DNA of 32,903 nt from Candidatus Tantalella remota (GCA_030765685.1 JAVCCB010000093.1:1-32903); one strand, 5' to 3'. Counted from the stretch's first letter, positions 15,859 to 23,144 are shown. Made by a program: numbers and translations. The notes: generated by a model from the sequence alone, not told the origin.

Positions 15859-15939
15859 AGTAAACTGTGAACAGCAAACTGGAAACAGTTTTAATCTGTC
15901 CACCGTTTACTGTTTACTGTTTACAGTTAACTGTTTACT
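15859..15939. repeat. Inverted array of 7-bp units (rpsF-ssb gap)
   Basis: Left arm: AGTAAAC (15859-15865), TGTGAAC, AGCAAAC, TGGAAAC (to 15886). Spacer 15887-15904. Right arm: GTTTACT (15905-15911), GTTTACT, GTTTACA, GTTAACT, GTTTACT (to 15939). The right unit is the exact reverse complement of AGTAAAC. All nine units keep the 7-bp phase. The last right-hand unit carries the TAA stop of rpsF (15935-15937). Confidence 0.85.
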
Positions 15940-16225
15940 CATTTTTATCTATAAGCGTACGCAGAATGTCCGTATTGATCCTGAACTGTTTCGTCATCTG
16001 AGCAATAGATCCCGGCGCGGCGGTGAATATTACTTCGTAATAAACACCTTCCGTCTTCTTTTTGATAGGATAAGCCAGCGTTCTTTTGCCCATCAGGTTT
16101 TCCTTATCAATTTTTCCGGAATTTTCCCCTATAACGGAACCGATAGCTTCCTTCATCTCATCTATCGTATCCAATTTTTCAGGAACAATTATAAATAATC
16201 CCGCGTATGATCTTGCCTTTTCCAT
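15935..16225 (-). CDS. rpsF: 30S ribosomal protein S6 (bS6)
   Basis: bS6 forms a dimer with S18 on the 30S platform. It is 96 aa, with the family pattern YAGLFIIVPEKL near the start, KIDKENLMGKRTLAYPIKKKTEGVYYEVIF in the middle and FRINTDILRTLI near the end. AGGTGG lies six bases before the ATG. It starts the rpsF-ssb-rpsR-rplI-dnaB set and has a strong promoter just upstream. Its stop codon lies inside a heptamer repeat, so the end of the gene may have been set by the repeat. Confidence 0.96.
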   Translation of the reverse strand: MEKARSYAGLFIIVPEKLDTIDEMKEAIGSVIGENSGKIDKENLMGKRTLAYPIKKKTEGVYYEVIFTAAPGSIAQMTKQFRINTDILRTLIDKNE

Positions 16226-16251
16226 ATTTTACCACCTAAATTATTTGTTAG

Positions 16252-16280
16252 ATAATAACATACATTATTATTATTATCAA
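16252..16280 (-). promoter_or_regulatory. Promoter for rpsF operon
   Basis: Minus strand: -35 TTGATA (16275-16280), 17-bp AT-rich spacer, -10 TATTAT (16252-16257) preceded by TGT, an extended -10. It predicts a short leader of about 20-25 nt before rpsF, too short for the usual S6:S18-binding leader structure. Confidence 0.65.
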
Positions 16281-16287
16281 GCTAATT

Positions 16288-16310
16288 AAACGGCGCACCC
16301 TGCGCTGTTT
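16288..16310 (-). terminator. Hairpin between pth and the rpsF promoter
   Basis: On the minus strand AAAC-A-GCGCA pairs with TGCGC-C-GTTT around a GGG loop, a nine-pair stem with one A/C mismatch. It follows pth and precedes the rpsF promoter, so it could be a weak terminator. It lacks a real T-run (TTTAATT follows). Confidence 0.4.
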
Positions 16311-16329
16311 GTAAATGTAGTCGACATAA

Positions 16330-16884
16330 TCAGTTATGCCTGTTCATGGCCTCTTTTATGCCTCTTGAGAGCCATATTTTGATGCAACCTGCCGATTCTT
16401 CGAGCATCCCGTTCAAACAAGCCCTTTCCCTTCGGGGAAACGCGGACAGAACATATGAGGACATATCCTCTATTCCGCTTACAGTGCCTACCCCAAGCCG
16501 CAACCGGGTAAAATCATTGCCGATATGTTCGATAATGGATTTAAGCCCGTTATGACCACCGGCTGACCCTTGTTCGCGCAACCGAACACTCCCTAGCGGG
16601 ATGTTGAAATCGTCGGTCACGACCAGCAGCTCCGAACTTTCATCCAGTTTCGCGCTGCAGATCGATTTTACCGCTTCTCCGGAACGGTTCATATACGTCA
16701 GGGGCTCGAAAAGCAGCACCTCTTGCCCCTCTATGCGTCCGATACCGTATATGCCGGAGTAACCTTTCTTGCGAATACTGATGCCCGCGTCAGCGGCCAG
16801 AAGTTTCAGTGCTAAGAATCCGGCATTATGCCGCGTGTTCCTGTATCTGAACCCTGGATTTCCCAGACCGACGATTATTTTCAT
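16330..16884 (-). CDS. pth: Peptidyl-tRNA hydrolase
   Basis: Pth frees tRNA from peptidyl-tRNA dropped by ribosomes. It is 184 aa, the family length. Catalytic and substrate residues are visible: Asn9 (GLGNPG), His19 (NTRHNAGF), Asn66 (PLTYMN), Asp91 (TDDFNIPLG) and Asn112 (GSAGGHNGLKSI). It follows rplY/ctc, the conserved prs-ctc-pth order. Its ribosome-binding site is weak. Confidence 0.96.
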   Translation of the reverse strand: MKIIVGLGNPGFRYRNTRHNAGFLALKLLAADAGISIRKKGYSGIYGIGRIEGQEVLLFEPLTYMNRSGEAVKSICSAKLDESSELLVVTDDFNIPLGSVRLREQGSAGGHNGLKSIIEHIGNDFTRLRLGVGTVSGIEDMSSYVLSAFPRRERACLNGMLEESAGCIKIWLSRGIKEAMNRHN

Positions 16885-16949
16885 ATTCTCGCACCGTATC
16901 TCGCGTTTTGTACCTCGTTCTATAAAGCGCGGTACTTCAACACGACAGT

Positions 16950-17651
16950 TTAAGACTGCTCTTCGGCTCCGCCTTCTGCGGGAGCCGCTTCGGCGGCCTC
17001 TTCCTCTTCTTCTCCCTTACCCTTCTTAATGACCTCAGGTTCTTCCTCGCCTTCAACCGCTTCTTCTTCGGGCTCCTCTTCAGCCTGAGGCGGCTTGACT
17101 GAAACAATAACGTGTTCCGGATCATCAAGTATTACCACATCCGCCGGAGGCGTGATGTCCTTAATGTGGAGAGAGTCATTTATATCAAGCTCATCTACCT
17201 GGACCTCGAGGTTCTCAGGTATCTCCGTCGGAAGACATTCCACTTCGATCTCCCACATATCCTGAGACAGTATACCCTCGTTATCCTTCACTCCGATAGC
17301 CTCACCTTTGACGAGGAGCGGCACTTTTACCTTCAGCTTATCCCTCAGGGAAATCTCCTTAAAATCCATGTGCAGGAAATCATCGTTTACCGGGTGATAC
17401 TGTATTTCTTTTACCATCACCGTTTTTTTAATATCTTTTTCGCCGCCGGCCACATCCATCGTTATAATAGCGTTCTCTCCGGCATCGGTGTGCAATGCAT
17501 GCCATAGTTCTTTGGCGTCGACCTGTATGCTTACGCTTTCCTTGCCGTCGGAGTATACCACCGCAGGTATCTGACCTTCCTTACGCAAATGTTTGCAGGA
17601 ACCCTTACCAAAACCTTCGCGCACCAGACTCTTTAAAGTTACCTTTTCCAT
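16950..17651 (-). CDS. rplY: 50S ribosomal protein L25, general stress (Ctc/TL5) form
   Basis: bL25 binds 5S rRNA; the long Ctc/TL5 form adds a C-terminal beta domain. It is about 233 aa from the ATG at 17649-17651. Two ATGs are adjacent; AGG lies seven bases before the second. The L25 domain covers about 1-95 (LVREGFGKGSCKHLRKEGQIPAVVY, then the HMDFKEI strand). The TL5 domain covers about 100-185. The last 45 residues are acidic, Glu/Ala-rich and likely disordered, a common feature of this family. It sits between prs and pth. Three hairpins separate it from prs. Confidence 0.94.
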   Translation of the reverse strand: MEKVTLKSLVREGFGKGSCKHLRKEGQIPAVVYSDGKESVSIQVDAKELWHALHTDAGENAIITMDVAGGEKDIKKTVMVKEIQYHPVNDDFLHMDFKEISLRDKLKVKVPLLVKGEAIGVKDNEGILSQDMWEIEVECLPTEIPENLEVQVDELDINDSLHIKDITPPADVVILDDPEHVIVSVKPPQAEEEPEEEAVEGEEEPEVIKKGKGEEEEEAAEAAPAEGGAEEQS

Positions 17652-17684
17652 CATCTCACCTTTCCTCTTTTTAAATGAAACCAA

Positions 17685-17712
17685 GACTTACGGAACAAAG
17701 TGATCGTAAGTC
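17685..17712. repeat. Hairpin GACTTACG/CGTAAGTC
   Basis: GACTTACG (17685-17692) pairs with CGTAAGTC (17705-17712) over a 12-nt loop. It is the first of three hairpins between rplY and prs. There is no T-run. Confidence 0.6.
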
Positions 17713-17726
17713 GTTCAGTTGAATTT

Positions 17727-17766
17727 ACCCCCGTCGCTTTGCTTCGCAAAGCGGAACAGCGGGGGT
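17727..17766. repeat. CCCCGCTGTT-type two-tier hairpin
   Basis: Outer stem ACCCCCG/CGGGGGT (17727-17733, 17760-17766); inner stem CGCTTTGC/GCAAAGCG (17735-17742, 17746-17753) around TTC. On the minus strand it reads ACCCCCGCTGTTCC, inner stem, CGGGGGT, AAATT. This matches the frame of the hairpin downstream of tsf (1851-1896), whose inner stem is different. Confidence 0.7.
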
Positions 17767-17778
17767 GAACTCGGCCAT

Positions 17779-17820
17779 CAAACTTAGCTTCCGTTTCGTT
17801 CGCTAAGTTTGGTCCTCATT
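17779..17820. repeat. ATGAG-type palindromic element at prs stop
   Basis: CAAACTTAGC (17779-17788) pairs with GCTAAGTTTG (17802-17811), loop TTCCGTTTCGTTC. On the minus strand it begins ATGAGGACC, whose TGA is the prs stop codon, and continues into CGAGTTCACCC. Layout and edges match the elements at 316-357 and 1674-1750. Confidence 0.7.
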
Positions 17821-18751
17821 CGAACAACGCGCTTACCGATTCCTCGTTATGTATCCTCCGGATAGCTTCCGCAAGCAGTTCCGCCACGGACAGCTGCTTG
17901 ATACCGGGGATCTTGCTCCCGCCATTCAGGGGGATCGTATCCGATACTACCAGTTCTTTTATCGCCGAGCCCTTTATTCTCTCTATTGCCGGTCCGCATA
18001 ACACCGGATGCGTGATCGCGGCGTAGATGTCTTTCGCGCCGTTCTTTTTGAGCGCCAGGGCCGCCTCAGCCAGACTGCCCGCGGTCGCGACAATATCATC
18101 CACAAGAATAACATTCTTCCCTTCGACGTCACCCATGATATGCATCACCTCGGCGTCCACATCGCTGATGCGGCGCTTATCCACTATAGCCAGTCCCGCC
18201 TCGAACCGTTTAGCATAGGCACGCGCCATTTTTATGCCTCCGACGTCCGGCGAAACAATAACAATATCTTTGAGCTTCTTTTTCTTGAAATATGCTTCGA
18301 AGATCCTGACGGCATAAAGATGATCAAGCGGTATGTCAAAAAATCCCTGAATCTGTCCGGCGTGCAGGTCTATGGTAATGATCCTGTCCGCGCCAGCGCG
18401 GGTCAGCAGGTTGGCTACCAGTTTAGCGGTAATGGGGACACGGGGCTGGTCTTTTCTGTCCTGCCGGGCATAGCCAAAATACGGCAATACCGCCGTGATC
18501 CTTCTGGACGAGGCTCTTTTGATAGCGTCGATCATTATCAAAAGTTCCATCAAGTTCTCGTTCGCCGGATCGCAGGTGGGCTGGACGACGAAAACATCTT
18601 TACCACGGATATTCTGGTCTATCTTGACCCGGGTCTCGCCATCCTTGAAGCGCTTTACATCTATCTTTCCGAGAGAAACGTCAAGTTCCTTGCATATAGC
18701 TTTTGAAAGTTTAGGATTGGCGTTTCCGGTAAAAATTGTCAGCTTTTCCAT
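17816..18751 (-). CDS. prs: Ribose-phosphate pyrophosphokinase (PRPP synthetase)
   Basis: Prs makes PRPP from ribose-5-phosphate and ATP for purine, pyrimidine, histidine and NAD synthesis. It is 311 aa, the family length. Motifs: FTGNANPKLS near the start, DVFVVQPT (about 53-60), YFGYARQDRK (about 95-104), VSPDVGG (about 167-173) and the PRPP loop LVDDIVATAGS (about 216-226; more usual is VDDMIDTAGT). GGG lies about seven bases before the ATG. glmU is upstream and rplY downstream. The stop codon lies in a palindromic repeat. Confidence 0.96.
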   Translation of the reverse strand: MEKLTIFTGNANPKLSKAICKELDVSLGKIDVKRFKDGETRVKIDQNIRGKDVFVVQPTCDPANENLMELLIMIDAIKRASSRRITAVLPYFGYARQDRKDQPRVPITAKLVANLLTRAGADRIITIDLHAGQIQGFFDIPLDHLYAVRIFEAYFKKKKLKDIVIVSPDVGGIKMARAYAKRFEAGLAIVDKRRISDVDAEVMHIMGDVEGKNVILVDDIVATAGSLAEAALALKKNGAKDIYAAITHPVLCGPAIERIKGSAIKELVVSDTIPLNGGSKIPGIKQLSVAELLAEAIRRIHNEESVSALFE

Positions 18752-18778
18752 GTTTTCCCTTTCTTAAGTAAGACCCGT

Positions 18779-20035
18779 TTATTTCTTTTTGTTTCCGGCA
18801 ACAGTCCGGGCAGGAACTCCGACGACCGTGGTCCCGTCAGGTACATTCTTTTTCTTCGTAACGACGCTTCCCGCGCCTATTCGGGCTTTTTTGCCCACCT
18901 TGACCGGCGCTATAAGTATGACACCCGCGCCTATCATGGCGTCATCACCGATCACTGTTCCATGTTTTTCAGAACCGTCATAATTCGCGGTAATAGTACC
19001 CGCACCTATATTAACGTTCTTTCCTACCTCCGCGTCGCCAAGATATGTATGGTGTTTTACGGCGCTTCCCTGGCCGATCTTAGCGCGGCTCAGCTCAACA
19101 AAATTCCCTATTTTTACGTCCTGCGACACCCTCGTTCCGGGCCTGAGCCTGGCAAACGGCCCTATCTGGCATCCTGTACCTATCTCCACGTCCTGCTCTA
19201 TAACTGTATTCGGACAGATAACGGTATCTTTGCCTATAACCGCTGTTTCGTCGATCCTGGTAGTCCCAAGGTCGACCACCGTGACTCCCTCTGCCATTGC
19301 TCTCTCCAGCGTGTTTTTGTTCAGTATGCTGTTAGCTACCGCCAGGTCTTTACGCGAGTTTATACCGATCATCTCCTCGGGATCGCATTCCCGGGACCTG
19401 ATCTTTTTACCGTTTTTTGTCAGGATGTCCACTATGTCCGTCAGATAAAACTCTTTTTTCTTCTCATTAAGTTCGATATCCCTGATGAACCTTTTCAGGT
19501 CGGCCTTCTGAAAACAATATGTACCCACGTTTATCTCAGAGATCTGTTTTTCTTTTTTTGTAGCGTCCTTCTCTTCTACGATCTTGCATACGGCGTCCTT
19601 TTTGTCCCGCACTATCCTTCCGTACGAGTTCGGGTCATCCAAATGCGCCGTCAACAGGGTACAGGAAGCTTTTGCCTTTCTATGTTCTCCGGCAAGCGCG
19701 CGGTATGTTTCTTCCGTTATAAGCGGAGTATCGCCGCATGTGACAAGCACGCTCCCCGGACCTTCAGGCATATAGTCGACGGCATGCGCCAGAGCGTCAC
19801 CGCTTCCCAAAAGTTCCGGCTGTCGGGCAAAGCGGACGTCTTCAAAATACTGCTCGATAATATCCGCCTTATATCCCACGACTACTATGATGTCGTCTAT
19901 TCCGGCTTTTCTCAAACTGTGTATGGTACGCCCCAGCATGGTCTCGTTCCCCACAAGATGAAGTACCTTGGGAGTATCCGTTTTCATTCTGGTGCCAAGT
20001 CCGGCCGCAAGTATGACTGCTGTAAAATTATTCAT
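18779..20035 (-). CDS. glmU: Bifunctional UDP-GlcNAc synthase GlmU
   Basis: GlmU acetylates glucosamine-1-phosphate and then uridylylates it to UDP-GlcNAc, the precursor of peptidoglycan and lipid A. It is 418 aa from the ATG at 20033-20035, shorter than E. coli's 456. The N-terminal uridylyltransferase domain has LAAGLGTRMKTDTPKVLH and LGSGDALAHA. The C-terminal left-handed beta-helix has many hexapeptide repeats and the acetyltransferase segment HHTYLGDAEVGKNVNIGAGT followed by ANYDG. An in-frame GTG ten codons upstream is less likely. The upstream 400 bases are palindromic repeat DNA and tRNA-Gln. Confidence 0.93.
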   Translation of the reverse strand: MNNFTAVILAAGLGTRMKTDTPKVLHLVGNETMLGRTIHSLRKAGIDDIIVVVGYKADIIEQYFEDVRFARQPELLGSGDALAHAVDYMPEGPGSVLVTCGDTPLITEETYRALAGEHRKAKASCTLLTAHLDDPNSYGRIVRDKKDAVCKIVEEKDATKKEKQISEINVGTYCFQKADLKRFIRDIELNEKKKEFYLTDIVDILTKNGKKIRSRECDPEEMIGINSRKDLAVANSILNKNTLERAMAEGVTVVDLGTTRIDETAVIGKDTVICPNTVIEQDVEIGTGCQIGPFARLRPGTRVSQDVKIGNFVELSRAKIGQGSAVKHHTYLGDAEVGKNVNIGAGTITANYDGSEKHGTVIGDDAMIGAGVILIAPVKVGKKARIGAGSVVTKKKNVPDGTTVVGVPARTVAGNKKK

Positions 20036-20437
20036 AATTTCTTTCTGTTGGTTCCCCGCTTTCACTGCGCCTCCGGCTCATCTCAGTTTATTAAGCCTCC
20101 TCCGTCGCTCGGCTTAATAAACTATTCGCCTTCGGTCGGCCACCCGCCGCTTCATTTGTTCAAGTTTTCTCGCCAGCTCGAAAACTCGTTTTACTAAAGG
20201 TTCAGCGGCTCCCTTCGAATCCTTGCTTCACTAATCTCTTATAAAGAACACTCAGCTTCCCCTAAGGGAGGGTGAGCAGGCCCGCCGATTTGTTTTGCAC
20301 TGCAAAACAGGCGAGGCCGTTGAGAGGGAACCATTGGTTCCCTCTCAAAGAAATTTGGCTGCGCTTCCCGGCAACCCGAAGGGGGCGAAGGGGTCCGCCC
20401 TCTTCAGAAGGACGCCCGTAGCCCCAAATTTTTCAAG
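20036..20437. repeat. Palindrome-rich non-coding block between tRNA-Gln and glmU
   Basis: No convincing gene lies in these 400 bases. At least five inverted repeats are present. AGTTTATTAAGCC pairs with its complement (20085-20123, 13 bp). AGTTTTC/GAAAACT spans 20163-20186 (7 bp). TGTTTTGC/GCAAAACA spans 20291-20309 (8 bp, loop ACT). TTGAGAGGGAACC/GGTTCCCTCTCAA spans 20320-20348 (13 bp, loop ATT). AAATTTGG (20351-20358) pairs with CCAAATTT (20424-20431) around a GC-rich region with smaller pairings. It may be a composite of dispersed repeats or a structured transcript downstream of tRNA-Gln. Confidence 0.7.
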
Positions 20438-20511
20438 TGGCTGGCGGGCAAGGATTCGAACCTTGACAAGCAGCTCCAAAAGCTGCGGTGCTACCATTAC
20501 ACTACCCGCCA
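20438..20511 (-). tRNA. tRNA-Gln (anticodon UUG)
   Basis: The reverse complement is a complete 74-nt tRNA. The acceptor stem is TGGCGGG/CCCGCCA with U1-A72 and the discriminator is G, both usual for tRNA-Gln. The anticodon stem GCAGC/GCTGC has loop TTTTGGA, giving anticodon TTG. The T arm contains GGTTCGAATCC. CCA is encoded in the DNA. It lies between spoVG and glmU on the same strand, inside the ispE-spoVG-glmU-prs order. Confidence 0.95.
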
Positions 20512-20557
20512 TCGTATTGGCGCTTTGTCGCTCGTCAGAAAAAGATCCGCCTCGTCC

Positions 20558-21073
20558 CTACAACACTATATCTTTCGATTCGTCTACAGGCTCCGGCGAT
20601 AAAACCGGCTGCGGACGATCTTCTTCCTTCTGTTCCACCGGCGCCGTTAAGTCTATATCTTCTCCCGCTTTCGGTTCGACCGAAGATCGGGACGCCGTCT
20701 GAACCTCCTGGTCTTTATCGTACGCCTTCAGGATCTCTTCCTGGATATATACCCGGCATTCCTGGGAGATGGGATGCGCTATATCCATATGGCTTCCCTG
20801 TCTTTCCTCCCCATGATCCTCTGTCGCCGGCGGCGGCGAAAGCTGCGCTCCGCACTGGTTACAATACCTGCTGCCTCGAACATTCTTAAACCTGCACTTG
20901 GGGCAATTATCCATGGCCTTTCTTGAGGGCATCGCCACAAAAAGACCGTGAGTCCCCTGTATCACTTTTACGTTGCGGACAACAAACCAGTCATCAAAAG
21001 TCATGGTCGCAAACGCTTTTAACTTACCGTCTTTACTTTCTGTAGGAAAGATCCTGACCTCGGTGATCTTCAT
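20558..21073 (-). CDS. spoVG: SpoVG-family regulator with inserted zinc ribbon
   Basis: SpoVG proteins are small nucleic-acid-binding regulators, usually about 90-100 aa. This one is 171 aa from the ATG at 21071-21073 (AAGGAGAGG upstream). Residues 1-53 match the family (ITEVRIFP, FDDWFVVRNVKVIQG, GLFVAMPSRK) and 97-120 continue it (DIAHPIS...IQEEILKAY). Between them about 43 residues are inserted, carrying CPKC (57-60) and CNQC (71-74), a four-cysteine zinc ribbon. The C-terminal 50 residues are acidic and Pro/Glu-rich, probably disordered. It lies between ispE and tRNA-Gln/glmU, as in Bacillus-like gene orders. Confidence 0.88.
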   Translation of the reverse strand: MKITEVRIFPTESKDGKLKAFATMTFDDWFVVRNVKVIQGTHGLFVAMPSRKAMDNCPKCRFKNVRGSRYCNQCGAQLSPPPATEDHGEERQGSHMDIAHPISQECRVYIQEEILKAYDKDQEVQTASRSSVEPKAGEDIDLTAPVEQKEEDRPQPVLSPEPVDESKDIVL

Positions 21074-21154
21074 GTCCCTCTCCTTTCTCAAGCTGCATGC
21101 GATAAGAGCAAAACTAACATCCATCTATAGGTCAATATTAATTTTACACCCAGC

Positions 21155-22015
21155 CTAATAAGTCCTGGCCACCAACACCTGCCAGCCCTCTCTGGCCGGA
21201 AAGACCTTTTTAAGTTTTTCAGCAGCTTCGTCGGTTTTATCCGTGTCGAATATGCCAAAAACCGTGGGACCGCTTCCCGATAAAAGTGACCCTCTCGAGC
21301 CCGCTTTTTTCATCTCAGAAAAGACCCCCGCCAGAACCGGAAAATCTCGTAATACAAGTGTTTGCAAATCGTTATGAAGATTTTCCGCAAGCCCCTCTAT
21401 GTCCCGGCGCTTTAGAAAAGCGCTGAACATTCTATCAACACCCTTTTTCTTTGTCAAGGTAAAACCAGATATATTATTATATACCTCTTTTGTAGAGACT
21501 CCAAAGGGCGGATTTACAAGAATATGCGACATTTCGAGCTGGCTCTCGAGAGTTTCAATAACATCGCCCCGCCTCCTCCCCATAGCAAACCGGCAATCGG
21601 TTAAAAAAAACGCTATATCCGCCCCAAGAGATCGCCCTATCTCCGTAAGTTCTTTATTATCAAGGGGATACCCCGAAAGCTCATTAAGCGCCAGCAGCAG
21701 CGACGCGGCGTCTGTTGATCCGCCGCCAAGTCCCGCTGCCACAGGAATATTTTTTTTAAGATCTATGACAAATGAGGCCTTTTTTGAGGTTTTTTCATTA
21801 AAGGCACTTACTGTCCTGTATAAAAGGCTGTCCTCCCCCGTCGGGATCCCGCTATCGGAGCAGGTTATCCTGGTCGGTCCCTGGGCAAACTCGACGGAAA
21901 TCTCGTCACTAAGAGATATCCTTTCGAACAGAGTCTCTATTTCGTGGAATCCGTCGTCGCGCTTGCTCAGTACTTCCAGGTACAGATTGATCTTGGCAGG
22001 TGCGGTTATCTTCAT
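21155..22015 (-). CDS. ispE: 4-diphosphocytidyl-2-C-methyl-D-erythritol kinase
   Basis: IspE phosphorylates CDP-methylerythritol in the MEP pathway of isoprenoid synthesis. It is 286 aa, the family length. GHMP-kinase motifs are present: APAKINLYLEVLSKRDDGFHEIET at the start and the ATP loop PVAAGLGGGSTDAASLL (about 92-108), with a C-terminal LLSGSGPTVFGIF motif. Only a weak GGAAA precedes the ATG. tktB ends 45 bases upstream and spoVG follows after 81 bases. Confidence 0.95.
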   Translation of the reverse strand: MKITAPAKINLYLEVLSKRDDGFHEIETLFERISLSDEISVEFAQGPTRITCSDSGIPTGEDSLLYRTVSAFNEKTSKKASFVIDLKKNIPVAAGLGGGSTDAASLLLALNELSGYPLDNKELTEIGRSLGADIAFFLTDCRFAMGRRRGDVIETLESQLEMSHILVNPPFGVSTKEVYNNISGFTLTKKKGVDRMFSAFLKRRDIEGLAENLHNDLQTLVLRDFPVLAGVFSEMKKAGSRGSLLSGSGPTVFGIFDTDKTDEAAEKLKKVFPAREGWQVLVARTY

Positions 22016-22060
22016 GATGCGTTTCCAGGTTCATCCCGCGTTGCTCGCGAATACCTCTGG

Positions 22061-23017
22061 TTATTTCCCGCTCTTTCTGGTAATCAACAGTTCCGCCTCA
22101 GACATAATGTCTTTTGCCGTCAGATTGAAATGTTCAAACAGTTCCGAGGGTTCTCCGCTTTCTCCAAACTCTCCCCGGATCCCCATAAGTTTCATGGGGA
22201 CTGGACATTCTTCCACCAGAACCTCTGCCACGGCACTGCCCATGCCGCCGTAAACAGAGTGTTCCTCGACCGTCAAGACAGCACCCGTCTCCCTGGCTGC
22301 CTGCAATATGGCTTCTTTGTCTATAGGTTTCGGCGTATGCAGATTGATCACCCTTGCCTGTATATCCTTTTCCCTCAGCTTCTGCTCGGCTTCCAACGCC
22401 TTGCTGACCATATGACCGCACGCTATAATAGTAACATCATCACCTTCGGTAAGCGTACATGCTGTCCCTATTTTAAACGGCGTCTTGCTTTCTAGAAAAG
22501 GCACCTTCTCTCTTCCAAGCCTCAGATAGACCGGGCCCGGTATCTCCACGGCCTGCTGCGTAGCCATGTAAGCTTCTTTGGAATCGGCGGGAACAACGAC
22601 TGTCATGTTCGGGATTATCCTCATCAGCGCTATTTCTTCCAACGCCTGATGAGTAGCACCGTCGCCTCCGACGGAAATGCCGCCGTGGCTCCCGGCAATA
22701 TTCACGTTAAGGTTCATATACGCCACCGAAACCCTTACCTGGTCCCATGCCCGGCCGCTCGCGAAAGCGCCGAAAGTGCACGCAAAGGGTATTTTCCCCG
22801 ATAGGGCAAGCCCGGCCGCCGCGCTTATCATATCCTGCTCCGCGACACCGTGGCTTACAAAACGTTCGGGATACTTATCCCTGAACCAGTGTACTCTCAC
22901 GGATTCGGAAAGATCTGCCGACAAGACGACTACATCCTTGTTGTTTTCTCCCAGGTCTAGTAATGCTTTCCCAAAGCCATCGCGTGTCGCCTCTTTTTTT
23001 ACCTCTTTTTCGCTCAT
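22061..23017 (-). CDS. tktB: Transketolase, C-terminal half
   Basis: 318 aa, covering the pyrimidine-binding and C-terminal domains of transketolase, which moves two-carbon units between sugar phosphates with ThDP. Conserved parts: the RFVSHGVAEQDMISAAAGLALSG segment with the catalytic Glu (in AEQ), FAFGAFASGRAWDQVR-like text (TFGAFASGRAWDQVR), SHGGISVGGDGATHQALEEIALMR and the VPADSKEA loop. AGGAG lies five bases before the ATG. Split transketolases are common in bacteria and archaea, usually as adjacent genes. Here the N-half (25901-26737) is 2.9 kb upstream, with an FtsH-like protease and a lipoprotein between. Confidence 0.93.
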   Translation of the reverse strand: MSEKEVKKEATRDGFGKALLDLGENNKDVVVLSADLSESVRVHWFRDKYPERFVSHGVAEQDMISAAAGLALSGKIPFACTFGAFASGRAWDQVRVSVAYMNLNVNIAGSHGGISVGGDGATHQALEEIALMRIIPNMTVVVPADSKEAYMATQQAVEIPGPVYLRLGREKVPFLESKTPFKIGTACTLTEGDDVTIIACGHMVSKALEAEQKLREKDIQARVINLHTPKPIDKEAILQAARETGAVLTVEEHSVYGGMGSAVAEVLVEECPVPMKLMGIRGEFGESGEPSELFEHFNLTAKDIMSEAELLITRKSGK

Positions 23018-23053
23018 CTGTTCTCCTGTTCTTCTAAGTTTAGTGCTATGTCC

Positions 23054-23121
23054 GATTCTCGATTCTAGATACTTGATTCTCGTCCTATTTTACGAGCATC
23101 TAGAATCCAGCATCGAGCATC
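23054..23121. repeat. Inverted array of 7-bp units (lipoprotein-tktB gap)
   Basis: Left arm (23054-23081): GATTCTC, GATTCTA, GATACTT, GATTCTC. Spacer about 12 nt (TCCTATTTTA plus edges). Right arm (23094-23121), read as reverse complement from 23121: GATGCTC, GATGCTG, GATTCTA, GATGCTC. The unit consensus is GATNCTN, and the arms pair over 29 bases with about six mismatches. It lies in a 127-nt gap between two minus-strand genes. Confidence 0.85.
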
Positions 23122-23144
23122 TATTTTTCGTTACCTTGTCAAAC

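Noticed and set aside
15859..15939. A CRISPR-like repeat array.
   Set aside because: Units are 7 bp, contiguous, without unique spacers, and arranged as inverted arms. No cas genes are near.
16288..16310. Possible S6:S18-binding leader of rpsF, because the hairpin is followed by CCG as in that motif.
   Set aside because: It lies upstream of a strong promoter (16252-16280), so the rpsF transcript from that promoter would not contain it. Listed only as a weak terminator candidate.
22016..22060. CGCG-TTGCT-CGCG hairpin between tktB and ispE as another repeat family member.
   Set aside because: Only four base pairs in a GC-rich context; chance is sufficient.
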